This document shows positions 30,962 through 43,645 of a stretch of 64,000 nucleotides of DNA, piece by piece; positions within the stretch are counted from its first letter, which is position 1; each line of letters starts with the position of its first letter. Source of the stretch: Chlorops oryzae (taxonomy: Eukaryota > Arthropoda > Insecta > Diptera > Chloropidae); NCBI GenBank assembly GCA_020466095.1, contig CM035808.1:73153188-73217187 (forward strand), written 5' to 3'. A program made the translations under genes and the position numbers. The notes beneath the pieces were generated by a model. That model saw only the letters and a list, made by a program, of their open reading frames with translations, was not told where the DNA came from and did no database searches.

Positions 30962-33900
30962 TCACAGCGCGAGATCAGCGTCAGCAGCTGGACCGACTGG
31001 TTGGAAGTCGATCACGTCTCGAGTCGGTAAGAAGGCCAATTTGTGGATTGGTCGCTTAACAGTCTTCCCGCCACATAAAAGACTGACCACATGAACTTTG
31101 TGGTCTGACCCAGGATGTGTTGCTTGGATTCTACCAAGGGGCCACTGCGTAGGAGCACATCTTTCATCAGTGATGACCACTTAGTCACCTACTTTCGGAT
31201 CATGTTGCTCTTTTAGCCACTTAGGTCGCGCTTGTAGACGGCATAAATATTCTGACGACCACCTCTGCCAAAAATGTTGCTTTAGTTTCTCGATCACTTT
31301 CCATCGCGATAAGCGGTCGATATTGGCGTCAAGATAATTTTCGCTCGGGATGCATTGCGTAGGTTCGCCGATTAAAAAGTGAGCTGGCGTCAGAGCATCA
31401 CAATCAGTTGCATCTGTGGATAAAGGACAAAGAGGCCGAGAATTTAGGCAAGATTCAATTTCGGCTAAAAATGTACAAAGTTCAATAAAAGTAAGTGTGC
31501 GGCTAGTAGCTAATCTTTTGAGATGATACTTAGCCGATTTGACTCCGGCCTCCCAAAGGCCTCCAAAGTGCGGTGCAGCCGGAGGTATGAAGTGCCATTC
31601 GGTGCCAACATTAGCCAATTTCTCCAGCAGTATCTCTGGCAGTGACGCTTTATTTCGGTTGTAGACAAACTGCAGCTCCCTGCTGGCGCCAACGAAATTT
31701 GTGCCGCAGTCCGAATATACGTGCGCACAATGGCCGCGCCGAGCAGTAAAGCGCCTGAAAGCAGCTAAGAATTCAATTGTGGATAAATCGGGTACTGCTT
31801 CCAGATGGATGGCCTTTGTAACCATGCAAATAAAAACCGCGATTTAGCCTTTGGTGGTGATGCTGTTTCGAGCGGTTGACTGTTTGATGGTGATTGGACC
31901 AGCATAGTCCACGCCAGTGTTGAGAAATGCTCTAGCTGGTTTAACACGAACTGCAGGTAGATTTCCCATTATCTGTTGAGCAGCCTGAGCGTTATAGCGA
32001 AAACATATCCTGCAGGACCTGATGACCCTTTTTGCCAGATTACGTGCACTAACGATCCAAAATCTGCGTGCTACGTATGATAACATCAGCTGGGGACCTC
32101 CATGTAATGTTTTAATGTGGGCATCTAGAAAAATTAAAGTCGAAATTGGATTAGATTTTTATAAAAGAATAGGATGTTTAAAGTCGAAATTGCCGTCAGC
32201 ATTTTTGATACGACCCCCAACGCGTATCAAGCCAGAGGAGTCTAAAAATGGGCTGAGGCGAAGAAGACTGCTAGACCCATGTACAGGTTGATTGTTGGAA
32301 AGACGACGAATCTCATGTCCACTGTCTAGCTGCTGAGAAATTCGTATGAGACTGGTTAGCGCTTCCGTGAGCTCACTCGTTGTCAAAAACCCAGTTCGAA
32401 ATTTTGATGACGAATTGGAGTCCATTTGCCCCTTCGTGCGGTCAACCTTAAGCCTGACATTAAAAGCAAATCGCCGCAGGTGCGCAGTAACTCTGATCAG
32501 CCGGTGTAAATTCGAGTATTTCATAAGAATATCTGGATAGTCGATTTGCGTTTTTGTGATTGTCATGACTGACAATGCAACCTTTCGAATTTCGAGATCT
32601 GTCTTTAGATGTGGTTGTTGAGGCCAGTGTTTCTCGTCTTGCTGCAGCCAGGCTGGTCCACTCCACCATAACGGGTGATCGCGCAGTTCTGCTGCTGAGA
32701 TGCCGCGTGACGCGCAGTCAGCTGGATTTGATTTGCTTGATATATATAACCATTGATTCGGATTCGATCGGCGTTGAATTTCTGCCACTCGGTTGCTGAC
32801 GTAGACCGTTAACTTTGACGCTGGCGTGTGTATCCAAGCTAATACTGTGGTGCTGTCAGTGAAAAAATGTACCGAAGAGAAATTCAGCTGAGATCTTTCG
32901 AATAAAGTGTCGATGAGTTTGTTGAGTAGAACTGCTCCGCAGAGTTCTAATCGCGGAATACTTAAGGTTTTCAACGGAGCCACCTTCGTTTTCGATTGCA
33001 GCAGCCTCACCACAAATGCGTTGTTGTCAACTTTGATTCGTGCGTAAGCCACGGCTGCAAAGGCTACTGATGAAGCGTCACAGAATCCGAACAGTTCAAT
33101 CGAAGAGTTTAAATTGCCACCAAGCCAACGTGGAATTTTAATTTCTGCTAAATCGGTTAACCCTTGTTGATATTCCCTCCATTCGGATTGGATTTTTTCC
33201 GGTAAAACATCATTCCATTGAAGGTTGAGAAGCCAGAGCTGTAGTTTTGCTCTTATAGTCGTGGGTGCCAGCCAGCCAAGCGGATCGTAAAGCCTTGATG
33301 CATCTGATAAAAGGCTGCGTTTGGTGATCGGTCGAATTTTAAATTTGGTTACGGTAAACGAGAAAGTATCCGTCCGAATGCTCCACTCAAGACCAAGAGC
33401 TTTTATAGTGTCGTTCTCATCAAAAATTGCTTTAGCTGAACTGTCGCGAGCTTCTTCGGGTATGGCTGATATCAACTCTTCAGAATTTGATATCCATTTT
33501 CGAAGGTTAAAGCAGCCAGCGTTGAGCAGTTGACAAAGTTGTTGTTGTAGGCGTATATCTTCTGTCTGCGTGTCTGCTCCTGAGATGACATCATCGACGT
33601 AAGTATCTAGGAGAAGAATCTTGCACGCATCAGGATAACGCTGAAGCTCGTCTGTTGCCAATTGGTGTAGAACGCGAATCGATAGATACGGCGCGCAGGC
33701 AGTACCATAAGTTACAGTTGACAATCTAAAAATGCCAATTTCCTCATTTACGTCGTGACGCCATAAAATTTGTTGAAATTTGTGATGTTTTGGTGACACG
33801 AGTATTTGCCTAAACATTTTTTCTAGATCCGCCCGGAATCCAAACTTGAACCGGCGCCATCTAGTAATGATTGTAGGTAGATCGTTTTGTAGAGCTGGCC

Positions 33901-36235
33901 CAGGCGAAAGTTCTTCATTCAAAGACCTGCCATCTTGCGCTTTGCTGCTACCATCGAACACAACTCTCAGCTTTGTAGTTGTGCTGCTTTCCCTCAACAC
34001 GCCGTGATGCGGTAAAAAATATGAGCCGGCTTCAACATCCTTTGGGTACGTACCCATGCGATACATATGCCCAAGAGCCTCATATTCTCTCATAAATTTT
34101 CGATATTCGAAGTCGAAATTTGTCTTTGCTGCAAGACGTTGCTCCAGTTGCTTAAGACGTCGAATAGCGCTATAGTCTGTATAGCTAAATTTTGGCAATG
34201 GTTTGCTCGATAAAGTGGCTTTAAAAGGAAGCTGGACTGTATATCTACCCGAGTCATCACGTGAATGAGTAGCCATAAAATGTTGATCGCATGCGAGTTC
34301 TTCGGTGGATAGTTTTAGAGTTTCAGCCGATTCTTCTTGCTCCCAGAATGCACGGAGCTGATTATCGAGAGAGCAAATGTTGACCGCAATAGTTGGTTTG
34401 AGTGGTTTTGTCATTGGCCCACACACTATCCAGCCGAAATGCGTTTGCTGCAGGTAAATACTGCCAGTGAACTTTTTGATTTGTGCCTTCAGAATTTCTC
34501 CACATAACTCTGCTCCAAGTAGAATATGAATCTTGCCAGGCTTGTCAAACTTGGGATCTGCTAAGAAAAATCCAGTGAGATTAGGTAATTCATTTCGAGA
34601 GAGTTGAGGAGGTTGATAAGATGTTAGCTTTGGCAGCACCAAAGCGTTGCAATTTAGTTTAAAGTTCGGTTCATAGCGAGATGAAAGCGTAAACTTTACC
34701 CCCTTTGTAGCAGCGATGGTGGCCGAGCTGCCGACGCCAGTGATCGGAATGTTGGTAGTGTATTTCGGAAGACCAAGAAGCTGCGCTGCTTCCTCAGTGA
34801 TCAGGCTCGTCTGTGAACCCTGATCCATTAGTGCTCGTAAAGAATACATACCACCTTTTGAGTACAATTTAACCCAGAGTGTGCCTAGAAGAACCTGCGG
34901 CATCGAGGATGTGGTTAAGACTTGTACTTCGTTGTTGTTTTCCTTGCCATTTTCAGTGCTAACTTCGTTTGTTGTTGTTTGATTTGCCGAGCTTGTGGAG
35001 AATAAGCTGTGAATGCTTGTGTGATGAGATCGTTGGCATTCCTGACACGTTCCTTTGACCTTACAGTGCTTAGAGAAATGTCCAGGTTTCAAACAGTTGT
35101 GACACAACGATTGAGTTTTAATTAACTCCCTTTTGGCCGCGTCAGAAAATGCGGTGAACTTAAAACATTTATACAGTAAATGCCTTTTCTTACAGCAAGG
35201 GCAACTGTCCTCGGATTCAGAAGTCGTAGTGTTGACTGATCGTCCCTTTAATTTAGTTGAATTCGGCTTCGAATTTTTGCTAGAATTCGACTGCCCAGCC
35301 AATAATAATTTTTCGTGGTCTTCAACCGATTCCAGCGTTCGAAATGTAGTCTCCAGAAACACAAATAATTGTTCTCTCGTTGGCATCTCCGTAGCTGCAT
35401 GGAGAGATTGCTCCCATTCCTTATGTGTTTGCTTGTCGAGTTTGGTTACTGTCAAATGGATCAAAAGTGCTTCCCAGTTGTCAACATTCATCGTCGACAA
35501 CAACGCTAAAGTGTTCTTCGTTGAATCAAGGATTTTCTTAATGCTTGAAACAGATCCATCTGAAGCTGGAATGGCAAGAAGTTTGTTGAGAATAAGTTCA
35601 ACAATTTTTCGTTTATTATTATAACGTGTATTCAAAGCGTTCCATGCTAGATCATAACTGGTCTCCGCCACTGGATACTCGCTAATGATTTCTAATGGGG
35701 TGTCTGTACAGGCAGACCGAAGAAAGTAGAATTTTTGCGTTTTCGTTAGTGACAAATTTTTGTCCACTAAAGAAATAAACAGATCATGAAAGGCTATATA
35801 GTTGAGATAATCTCCCGAAAAGGTAGGCACAGAAATTTGAGGAAGGCGAACAGTTGATTGAATAATTTCTGATCGTGTGCTTTGCGGCGCTGATTCAAAC
35901 TGCGTACTAGTTAGTGCAGTCGGCGAATTGACCTCTAAAGCGTCTAGAAGCTTACCCTCTGCCGTTAAAATTCGATCAAGCAGATCGTAGTAAACTCCTT
36001 CTTGAAAATAAGGCACTTGTTCTTCTTGAAGGGAATTTTCTATTACAGCGTGATTTAGTTCATTATGTCGTTCCTCAACTTGCTTTTGTACATTCTCTAG
36101 TGCCTTCGACAGACTTTCGATGAACCCACGTGTTCTTTCGTTCGCTTGCTTTCGGTTAAAAATTGCCATTAAACGGTCTACGTGCACGAATGACTTTCGT
36201 TGCTCTTCAATAGTTAAGGCTAAAGCATCCGCCAT
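30962..36235 (-). pseudogene. BEL/Pao gag-pol polyprotein with three in-frame ochre stops
   Basis: ATG at 36,235 (MADALALTIEEQRKSF) starts a single frame of 1,758 codons to the stop at 30,962. Order of domains: coiled-coil/DUF1759-type gag (LPQISVPTFSGDYLNY, about residue 130), zinc knuckles (CPCCKKRHLLYKC and CHNCLKPGHFSKHC, about 345-395), aspartic protease (ALMDQGSQTSLITEEA, about 465), RT with YVDDVISG (about 870), Pao-type RNase H region (FGFCDASSVAFAAVAYARI, about 1055), zinc-binding and integrase core (YSDCGTNFVG, PHFGGLWEAGVKSAKYHLK) and a C-terminal domain (PLGRI). TAA codons interrupt it at 32,159, 31,844 and 31,181, all in the integrase half. There are no frameshifts, and every catalytic motif looks intact. 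Confidence 0.93.
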
Positions 36236-36820
36236 CTTGCTTGCGAAACACTGTTGGATTTTATTACGAAATTAAAACTCCAAACACGTGAATTTTTTTA
36301 ATTTTATTTAAAATTGTTAAAATAAATATTTTGCAGGTTTTTGAAATATTGAGAAATATGAATAATATACTCAGCCGTAGCACCATCAGCTTTACACAAT
36401 TCACCCTTCTGCTACGCCTCTGCGTTATCGAATTGCAGAACGAACGAGTCTCTGCTTAAAACGCCAAAGTTAAGAGCAGCGAACAATTTAAGAGAGATGA
36501 GCGATGCACTGGATGTATGTTGACAAAACTCTTTCGTCTAATTTCGTTAAATGTTCTTTTTTCTTTTTGCTGTACACTTTAAGTAAGCATACATACATAC
36601 ATATATGTAACACACGCCGTTGCGAACACGAGCCCGATGAACAATACGTAGCTCTCGTTCCGTACTTATGTTCGTCGTTGCACAAACGATTGTCACTGAT
36701 GCAAGAAGTAGCGGTAGTTGATGTGTGTATGTATGTTTGTCGAAACTGTTTTTGATTAAAGTTAATAATCTTTAACTATTTAGAAACACGGTTTTTTCTT
36801 TGGACACGTTGGGATTTAGA

Positions 36821-36838
36821 TCCCGGGTTTCGGCACCA
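36821..36838 (-). promoter_or_regulatory. primer-binding site of the BEL element, tRNA-Phe type
   Basis: The plus strand reads TCCCGGGTTTCGGCACCA, identical to the 3' 18 bases (with CCA) of animal tRNA-Phe as I know it. The minus-strand RNA would therefore pair with tRNA-Phe to start reverse transcription. It is 10 bp from the LTR edge. Confidence 0.85.
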
Positions 36839-39755
36839 TTTAAATGTATGAGATTTCGAGTTCAAAAGACAAATTTCATTAGAATTCTAAGTTTACAGTT
36901 AACTTTTTATTTGCAATTTTATTTGTCTTTATGTTTGCAGCTACGCCTGCTTTTGTTATAATTCAGTTTTTTTTGTTTTGTTTTTTGATTCAAATTATTC
37001 TGTAATATTTTTAGTTTACTAACAAACTATTAGCAACTTCTTCCTTTTATGTCCAGCAAGGGCGATTTAATTAAAAGGAATTTATGAATTTTAAATTTGC
37101 GAGCAAGGGCGCTTGTGAGCAAAGCGTTATTCGCGTCTTAATTTGCGAAAGTTCACGGCTAGACTGACTAATAGAGCCGAGACAGTCAAAAAAGAAGTTG
37201 CATAGGTTTTACAAACATATACATATTATATATACAAGTGTGCCTGTTGGCCGCAGTGAGGATCGCGTGATTTTTTATGGGTTGATGAATGTCAATGCGG
37301 TCAACAGATACAGGGTTATTATAAATTTAATTGCTTTTGTAAAGAAAAAATATAAAATAATGAAAGTGCGTGGTGCATATTTGTTGCGTCGCCAACAGCA
37401 GGAAATTGCAAAAAAAAATCAAAACGAGCTGCTATGGTGTGCACCAGTTTTTGCAGAATCCACAAAATTATGGGAAAAATAAGAGAGGAGGCCGGAAAAA
37501 GGAGCTTTCGGAGCGTGAGGAGCGAAAACTATTGAGAAAAGCAGCCAACTCATCTCTAAGCAGCAAGCAGTTGGCATCGTTTGTGGACAAAAAGGTGTCG
37601 AAATGCACAGTTCTTCGGCTAATTAAGAATACGTCTCATTTAGTTCATCCAAAAATGAAGCCAGCTCTTCGCTTGACAAGCAGCCATAAAGAACGCCGGC
37701 TCTGCTTGCCTTGAGAAAATATGAGAACAGACTGGTCCACGGTCAGCATGTTTTAAGTTTCAAGCCATTCGATCTGCTCTTACATTTTAATTAAAAGTTA
37801 ATTTTTTCGGACGAAAAGAAATTGAAGTTGGATGGCCCAGACGGTTTTCACTTCTATTGGTGCGACCTTAGAACGGAGCCCCAAAATTTCTCAAACCGGA
37901 ATTTGGGAGGCGGATCTGTGATGGTTTGGGGCGCGTTTTCAAGGGATGGTGCGCTCGAGCTGCAATTCGTGTCAACGAAAATGAAACGCACCGACTACAT
38001 AAATGTGCTACAGTGTAGTCTTATCCCATTTGTAAACCAAAATAGGGATACAGATTGGAAATTTCAGCAGGAAAATGCGTCTATACATGTCAGTAAGCAA
38101 ACTTTGACTTGGCTACGTGCCCAAAATATCGCAAAACTCGACTGGCCAGCCTGCTCTCCGGATTTAAACCCAATCGAGAACCTTTGGGGTATCCTTACAA
38201 GGCGCGTTTATGCAGCTAACAAACAATATGAAAGCGTAGATGAGCTTAAAGAAGCCACCTCACGAGAATGGGACAATTTGGACGAGATTTTGTTGAAAAA
38301 CCTCACCGATTCAATGCTCAATCGCATATTTAACTGTGTAAGTGTTCAGGGAGCTTTAACAACATAAAAAAATAAAGATTGTTTAACTTTTGATTACTAC
38401 TGATTGAGATTTTTCCTTTTTTCTATCATATTGCTTATAGTGTTAAAGCATTTTCTGATGTATTCCCGATTGAGTACTCCGTCTTAACACTTTAGTGTGA
38501 ATAAATAAAGCGAAAGGACACAAAATAGATTATATTCAATCGTTTATTAAGTTAACGTTCTTATTATCTATTCACAATTTATTACCTTATGGAAGTTCCT
38601 AACTGACACTCGAAACTTTCCTAAGTCCCTAAGTCCCAATCGCTGCAAGCCGATTTTGCATAGTCGCGGGTTTAAACTTCTAGAGCTATTGCGTAAGTTC
38701 TACGCTGACCTGCGCGTGCCATCGTTTTGCTGTTGTGGTTGTTGTTCTCTGCCTCAATGCGCCAGCTTGCATTTGCAGCCGAAACAGGTGTTACAATCGT
38801 TGTTCTTCTCGGATTTCCTTGCATTCGGAAATTCGCTTACGAGTTCAGTTATTGCTGTTGTTTCGTTGTTGACCAAAGCTTGATCGTTATGAATTTATTG
38901 TTGTTTGAGACAGTCTTGGGTAAACTGCTTGCTTTTATGGTGACCAAATGTAATAATGCCGAATGCTCGTGAGTCGATTATTGACTCACAACATCCCTCC
39001 CCCTTTTAAAGGCATCGCGAGGATCGCGACGGTGGGGTTTGTTTAAATGAGTCCAGCCTTCACTCCCCCTTTTATTAGAGACGCTAGTATGTTGACAATA
39101 CCTTTTTGAATTTAATTTTTTCGAATCGAGCGTAGATGGCGCTGCTTGTTTGTAGTATTCAATCTACAAAGTTGTACCAAACTGATGATACTGCTGTTGC
39201 TGATAGGTGCGGTAACTCTGGTTCTTGGCAATTTAGACTGCTGTCCTGCTGATGTTGGTTGTTCGATCTCAGTGTTGCGTGTTTCGATAAAATTATAATT
39301 TCTGAACTCTACTTCAAAAGTTTTTAAGACCAATCAACTGCTTTTACAAATTGTTACTTTTCAAATCTTATTAAAAATGTTTATTTTTTTTGTTTCTTTT
39401 TCTCAAATCGTCAAACTTTCTAATCGAATGGCAGAATTGTATATTTCTATTCTTAAATTTGTAACTTAGAAATTCCCAAATTCTATTAGTACTTAAATTT
39501 CAATTTGAAGAATTCTTTTCGGCTTACAAATTTTTTTTAATTTTTTTTTTTTTTTTTTTTTTATTTATTTATTTATTTATTAAAATATCAAAAGTTGAGC
39601 CTAGTACAAAAAGACGGCGTCTTATACTTAGTACTAGGTAAATACATATATGTAGTAATTAATTCGAGAAAACAGAAAATAAAATTAAATTGACTACCAA
39701 TTAAGAATGTGAAGGATGCAGAAAAAGTAAATTACAATTGCACCTATATATGTAA

Positions 39756-42574
39756 CTATAATTGCTCAGAAAAAAGTTGTTTAAGCTTTTTCCTAAATAG
39801 GTTAGCGCTGCTGACAGTTTGAAGTTCAGAGCTAAGAGAATTCCAAAGGCGAGTGGCATGAATAAAAAATTGTCTTTCGGAGTTTAGCGAATTATATTTA
39901 AGAGTGTTCAGTTTTCTGCCTCGGGGTGATCGCGCGAAATGCAATTTTTCAAAAAGATATGCCGGGATACGAGTATATATTATTTTGTGCAAGAAACAAA
40001 GTGTATGAATATCAAGCAGTTGATTAAAAGTAACTCCAAATATATTTTTGCTGTATTCCGATATGTGGTCATATCGGCTACGTTGGAAGATGTAACGAGC
40101 AATAGTATTGAAAGCTACATTTAGTTTCTGCTTGTGAACTGAATCGCAGTTATTATATATCACACAGCCGTGTAGAAGAACAGGAAGGATATATGTTTTG
40201 CTCAAAAGAAGCCTCATGTTCAGAGGAGTAAAAGATTGTGAGTGCCATAAAGTTCGAAGCATTGCATATGACTTTCCAACTATGCTTCTTATGTGGTCAT
40301 TCCAATTAAGCGAGCTGTTGAAGGTGATTCCTAGATTTTTTGCGGTTTCACAGAACTGAATCGCATTTCCATCGATCGAAATTTGAGGAACTCTAGAAAG
40401 AACTATTGGCTTTCTACTTATAATGAGGCATTTCGATTTAGAGGGATTGATAAATAAATGGTTTTTATGTGCCCACGAACTAATATTTGCAAGATCGGCA
40501 TTGACTCGTTCTATACCAGCATCGATAGAAATGCTATTGCAAAAAGAATATAGTTGCACAACGTCAGCATAAATATGTATTTGAGAGAAGCGTACTATGT
40601 TCGGAAGTTCGTTTATGTACATATTGAACAGGATAGGACCTAAAGTAGAGCCTTGAGGTACACCTTTTAATACCTCTAAAGGCATAGAATTCGTATGGTT
40701 AGCTGAGACAATTTGGCACCGTTTCTCTAGATATGAACTTATTAGGTCAGAGGCAGATTTAGCAAAATTGAAGTGGACATTGAGTTTTGAAATTAATGTT
40801 TTGTGGTCAATTGTTTGAAATGCTTTAGTGTGATCGAGCAGAGTTAGAATACATATTTGTCCGGCGTCACACTTAGTTCTTATCTCCTCGATGACACTAA
40901 CAAGAGCGGTTGTGCAACTGTGATTGTTACGAAATCCAGACTGATAATTACTTATAAGTGAATTGGCGGACAGGTAATTCATGATTTGCTTATAGGCTAG
41001 TTTTTCGAAAATTTTTGAAAGAAAAGGGAGGATAGAAATGGGACGCAGGTCCCCATTAGATTTAGGTATAGGGATTACCTTCGCAGTTTTCCAAGAGAGT
41101 GGGTATACAGATGTAGTGAAAATAGAATTAAATAGGTAAGTGAGATAGGGAAGTAACTTAGGAAGCAGGATTTTAACAAATTTTGGATGTATTAAATCCA
41201 TACCCGAAGCATTAGACTTAATAGACCGTATGCAATCAATGACATCCAGGTTATTGATGCACGAAAAGTAAAATTTCGAATATGCATGCTGGACCTGGTG
41301 GTCAGTATGGAGACAATCAATACTCGGTGAGGCAAGTGTAGGCAGATTTAAAAATTGATTATTTAGAGCATTAAGGTCTGTAAGTGTGCTTTCCATCTGC
41401 GCTGTTTTATTAGGTATAATGCGCATTTTTTTAATTGTTGACCATGGTTTTTTATTACCAATAGCTTTGCTGAATTCCGTGTCATAAAATTTAGACTTGG
41501 CCCGTTTGATCTCAGCAACAACTTTTCTACGTAGATGTTTATATTCCTTACATAAAGTGACACATTTGAATTTTTTCCATTTCACATGAAGGAGATCGCG
41601 TTCGTCAATCAAACGTTTGATATCGCGATTAAACCATGCAGAGTTTTGTATTTTAGTCTTTGAGTGTTTAATTGGCACACATTTTTGAAAAAGATTTGCT
41701 ATATTTTGCTGTAAAAAAGAAGATTGTTCATCGACAGAGGGGGAAAAATAAATATAATCCCAGCCAATGCTATTACATTCGATGTCTAGAGCAGAAAAAT
41801 TAACCTCGCTAAAGTCATAATATGTGGAGCTGATTTGCGAATTGATGGTCTGGAACTCGAAGATCAGAAAGATAAGATCATGCCTAGAGTATTGGGGTGC
41901 GGAAAGCTGATCATACAACAGGGCCTTGTCTCGATTATCAACAAACATAACATCTAAAAGTGTGCTGTTAAAATTTGAAAAGTGGGTAGGAATTTTACTG
42001 TTAACAATTTCCAGCCCTAAAGCGTGGAAATTGGCGTTAAGATTTTTTTCGATTAGAATATTGCTGTTTAGATCGCCCACAACAATGACATTACAAAATT
42101 CAACAGCTGTATCGTTAAGCTTAGTTAAAATGGTATCGAAACATATGTCACGGTGTGGTCTATATATGCAAGCCAATAATGCTTTATCATATGCGCTTTT
42201 GATTTCAATATAAAGGTACTCACATTCGCTATCAGCGTTAGATTTTTCTATAACATTACACCTAAAATTGGTTTTAACATACACTGCCACACCACCGCCA
42301 TGACTCACTCTGTCAGCTCTGAATAGTTTGTAGTTACATAGGCTGACCAACGTATCACATACAGATGCTGAGAACCAACTCTCTGAGACGCAAATTACGT
42401 CGACATCAGAATTTTCAAAATTTTCACGGAATTCATCTTCTTATTTATTAAACTCTGCGCGTTAATATGACATATATTTAATCCACGCTTTTGAGCAGAA
42501 ATAATGTTGATCATTGCTTTAAATCGGCAGTTGGAAAATTCAGCTGAACTTTTTATTGTGTCGGATTGAACCAT
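39756..42574 (-). pseudogene. LINE ORF2: endonuclease and reverse transcriptase, one frameshift and YADV active site
   Basis: ATG at 42,572-42,574 opens with ICHINAQSLINK. A frameshift near 42,440 then joins to the 864-residue frame from 42,350, with VDVICVSESWF at the join. Endonuclease motifs: HGGGVAVYVK, VVGDLNSNI and SRHDLIF. RT motifs: WKTAKVIPIPKS, RPISILPFLSKIFEK, QSGFRNNHSC and GVPQGSTLGPILFNMYINEL. The catalytic box reads IYADVVQLY instead of ..ADDVQLY. The C-terminal domain ends KKLKQLFSEQL. The second catalytic Asp is therefore Val (one base, near 40,561), which should abolish polymerase activity. CR1/jockey-group. Confidence 0.9.
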
Positions 42575-42805
42575 AATATATTATAATTAATGAGAAAAAC
42601 AGCGCTGAACCTATTCATGGGAAGATGAGCAAAGAGAGAAAAAACATGATAAACTAGAAGAGAGAATTTAATTTTATTACATGAGATTAGGCTATAAAAA
42701 AGAGACAAAAAAATTAATGCAAAAACAAAGTTAAAGTATGGGAAATGATTGATTATACTATTGATTAATCTGTGGGTCACACTGTTGAGTTCATTATTGA
42801 TTTCA

Positions 42806-43645
42806 TTACTGCCGACGAAAAAGCGAGCACTCTTCCCCAGTGTACAGCTTACGGAGCTCATCTAGCTTTGAGTCTGAGTCAATACAAGCAATGCCGCTCT
42901 CTTTGGAGGCAGCGACATGAACAAGTCCACGACGAGTGAAAACAACATGCAATTTGTTTACCTTTTTTAGGTCAGCTGCTAATTTAAAAATTGAATTGTT
43001 ATGTGCAGTCATACATTCGTGTGCATAGAATGGTGCATTCGATTCAATTCCAATCAAATTAAGCCGAAGCATATTTTTTGAAGAGCGACAATAAGTGCTC
43101 ACAGCTCGAAGAACACTGTTACGCTCGTAACATGTATTGAATTTAATGATGATACAAGGGTCACCGCGAAGTGAAGGGTTCTTACGTTGGCGAAAAATTG
43201 CAGTTATTTTTGGTGGAGTAATACTAAAAGCACTGCATAGCTTGCTATATAAATCGTTGAGATTTTCGTCTTTAAGAGAAGGAATGTTCACTAACTTCAG
43301 ATCAGATGCTACTTGTGTATTTTCATAGCGGTTCAGTCTCTCTTTCAGTGCATCGATGTTACTTTTAAGAGCATGATTTTCACGTGCAAATGATTCCTTA
43401 ACCGAGGTAATTTCGTTGTGGGCTGCGGAGAGCTTCTCATCGAAGTAATTCTTTAATTCCGCTACTGAATTGTGCACTTCATCACTGATTATTTCTCGTA
43501 GTTGAGTGGTTACATGAGAGATGATTCTCTCATAAATTGACTCAAGTTTAATGTTGAGACACTCGTCAACTACTGCTTTAATATTTGTAGGTGTAGTTGG
43601 GATTGGAGAATTAGATGTAATTATATTCTTGCTTCTAGTAGTCAT
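42806..43645 (-). CDS. LINE ORF1 protein, coiled coil plus RRM-like domain
   Basis: Intact frame of about 280 residues; I take MTTRSKNIITSN as the start instead of the upstream in-frame MLSFS. A long coiled coil (about residues 30-110, for example LKSNIDALKERLNRYE) leads into an RRM-like segment (SDLKLVNIP, then PCIIIKFNT, about 115-180) and a basic C-terminal part (VFTRRGLVHVAASKE). There are no zinc knuckles. This layout is that of CR1/L1-like ORF1 RNA chaperones. ORF2 starts about 230 bp downstream. Confidence 0.75.
   Translation of the reverse strand: MTTRSKNIITSNSPIPTTPTNIKAVVDECLNIKLESIYERIISHVTTQLREIISDEVHNSVAELKNYFDEKLSAAHNEITSVKESFARENHALKSNIDALKERLNRYENTQVASDLKLVNIPSLKDENLNDLYSKLCSAFSITPPKITAIFRQRKNPSLRGDPCIIIKFNTCYERNSVLRAVSTYCRSSKNMLRLNLIGIESNAPFYAHECMTAHNNSIFKLAADLKKVNKLHVVFTRRGLVHVAASKESGIACIDSDSKLDELRKLYTGEECSLFRRQ

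Larger units (their letters stand above)
30316..37397 (-). mobile_element. BEL/Pao LTR retrotransposon, nearly complete
   Basis: LTRs of 544 bp (30,316-30,859, 3' LTR) and 549 bp (36,849-37,397, 5' LTR) start TGAGATTTCG and end GCCAACA. They differ by three substitutions and one 5-bp TATAT-type indel, so the insertion is young relative to its neighbours. The primer-binding site lies 10 bp inside the 5' LTR, and a GGCGGGGAGTA purine tract abuts the 3' LTR (30,860-30,870). Between them is one long polyprotein frame. No target duplication is visible (TGGAA at the left, GCAGG at the right). Confidence 0.95.
30287..38367 (+). pseudogene. Tc1-like transposase, split by the BEL element
   Basis: A possible N-terminal scrap (TKGRVVSS then stop) lies at about 30,278-30,305. 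The main body starts after the BEL element at 37,398: helix-turn-helix region QKKIKTSCYGVHQFLQNP, basic KNKRGGRKKELSEREER and KCTVLRLIKNT to 37,714. After a frame change, 37,822-38,367 gives GGGSVMVWGAFSRDG, WKFQQENASIHVSK (the second catalytic Asp is replaced by Glu in QEN), WPACSPDLNPIENLWGIL and a C-terminus ending in TTY-type residues at TAA 38,365. Around 15-20 residues expected between the two N-terminal pieces are missing at the BEL junction. It cannot be active. Confidence 0.75.

Noticed and set aside
35133..35624. 163-codon plus-strand frame
   Set aside because: Antisense shadow of the BEL gag region; the minus-strand frame has clear zinc knuckles.
30702..37482. Two near-identical plus-strand frames beginning around VGRSEDRVIFYGLM
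   Set aside because: They are the two LTRs of the BEL element read on the antisense strand, not genes.
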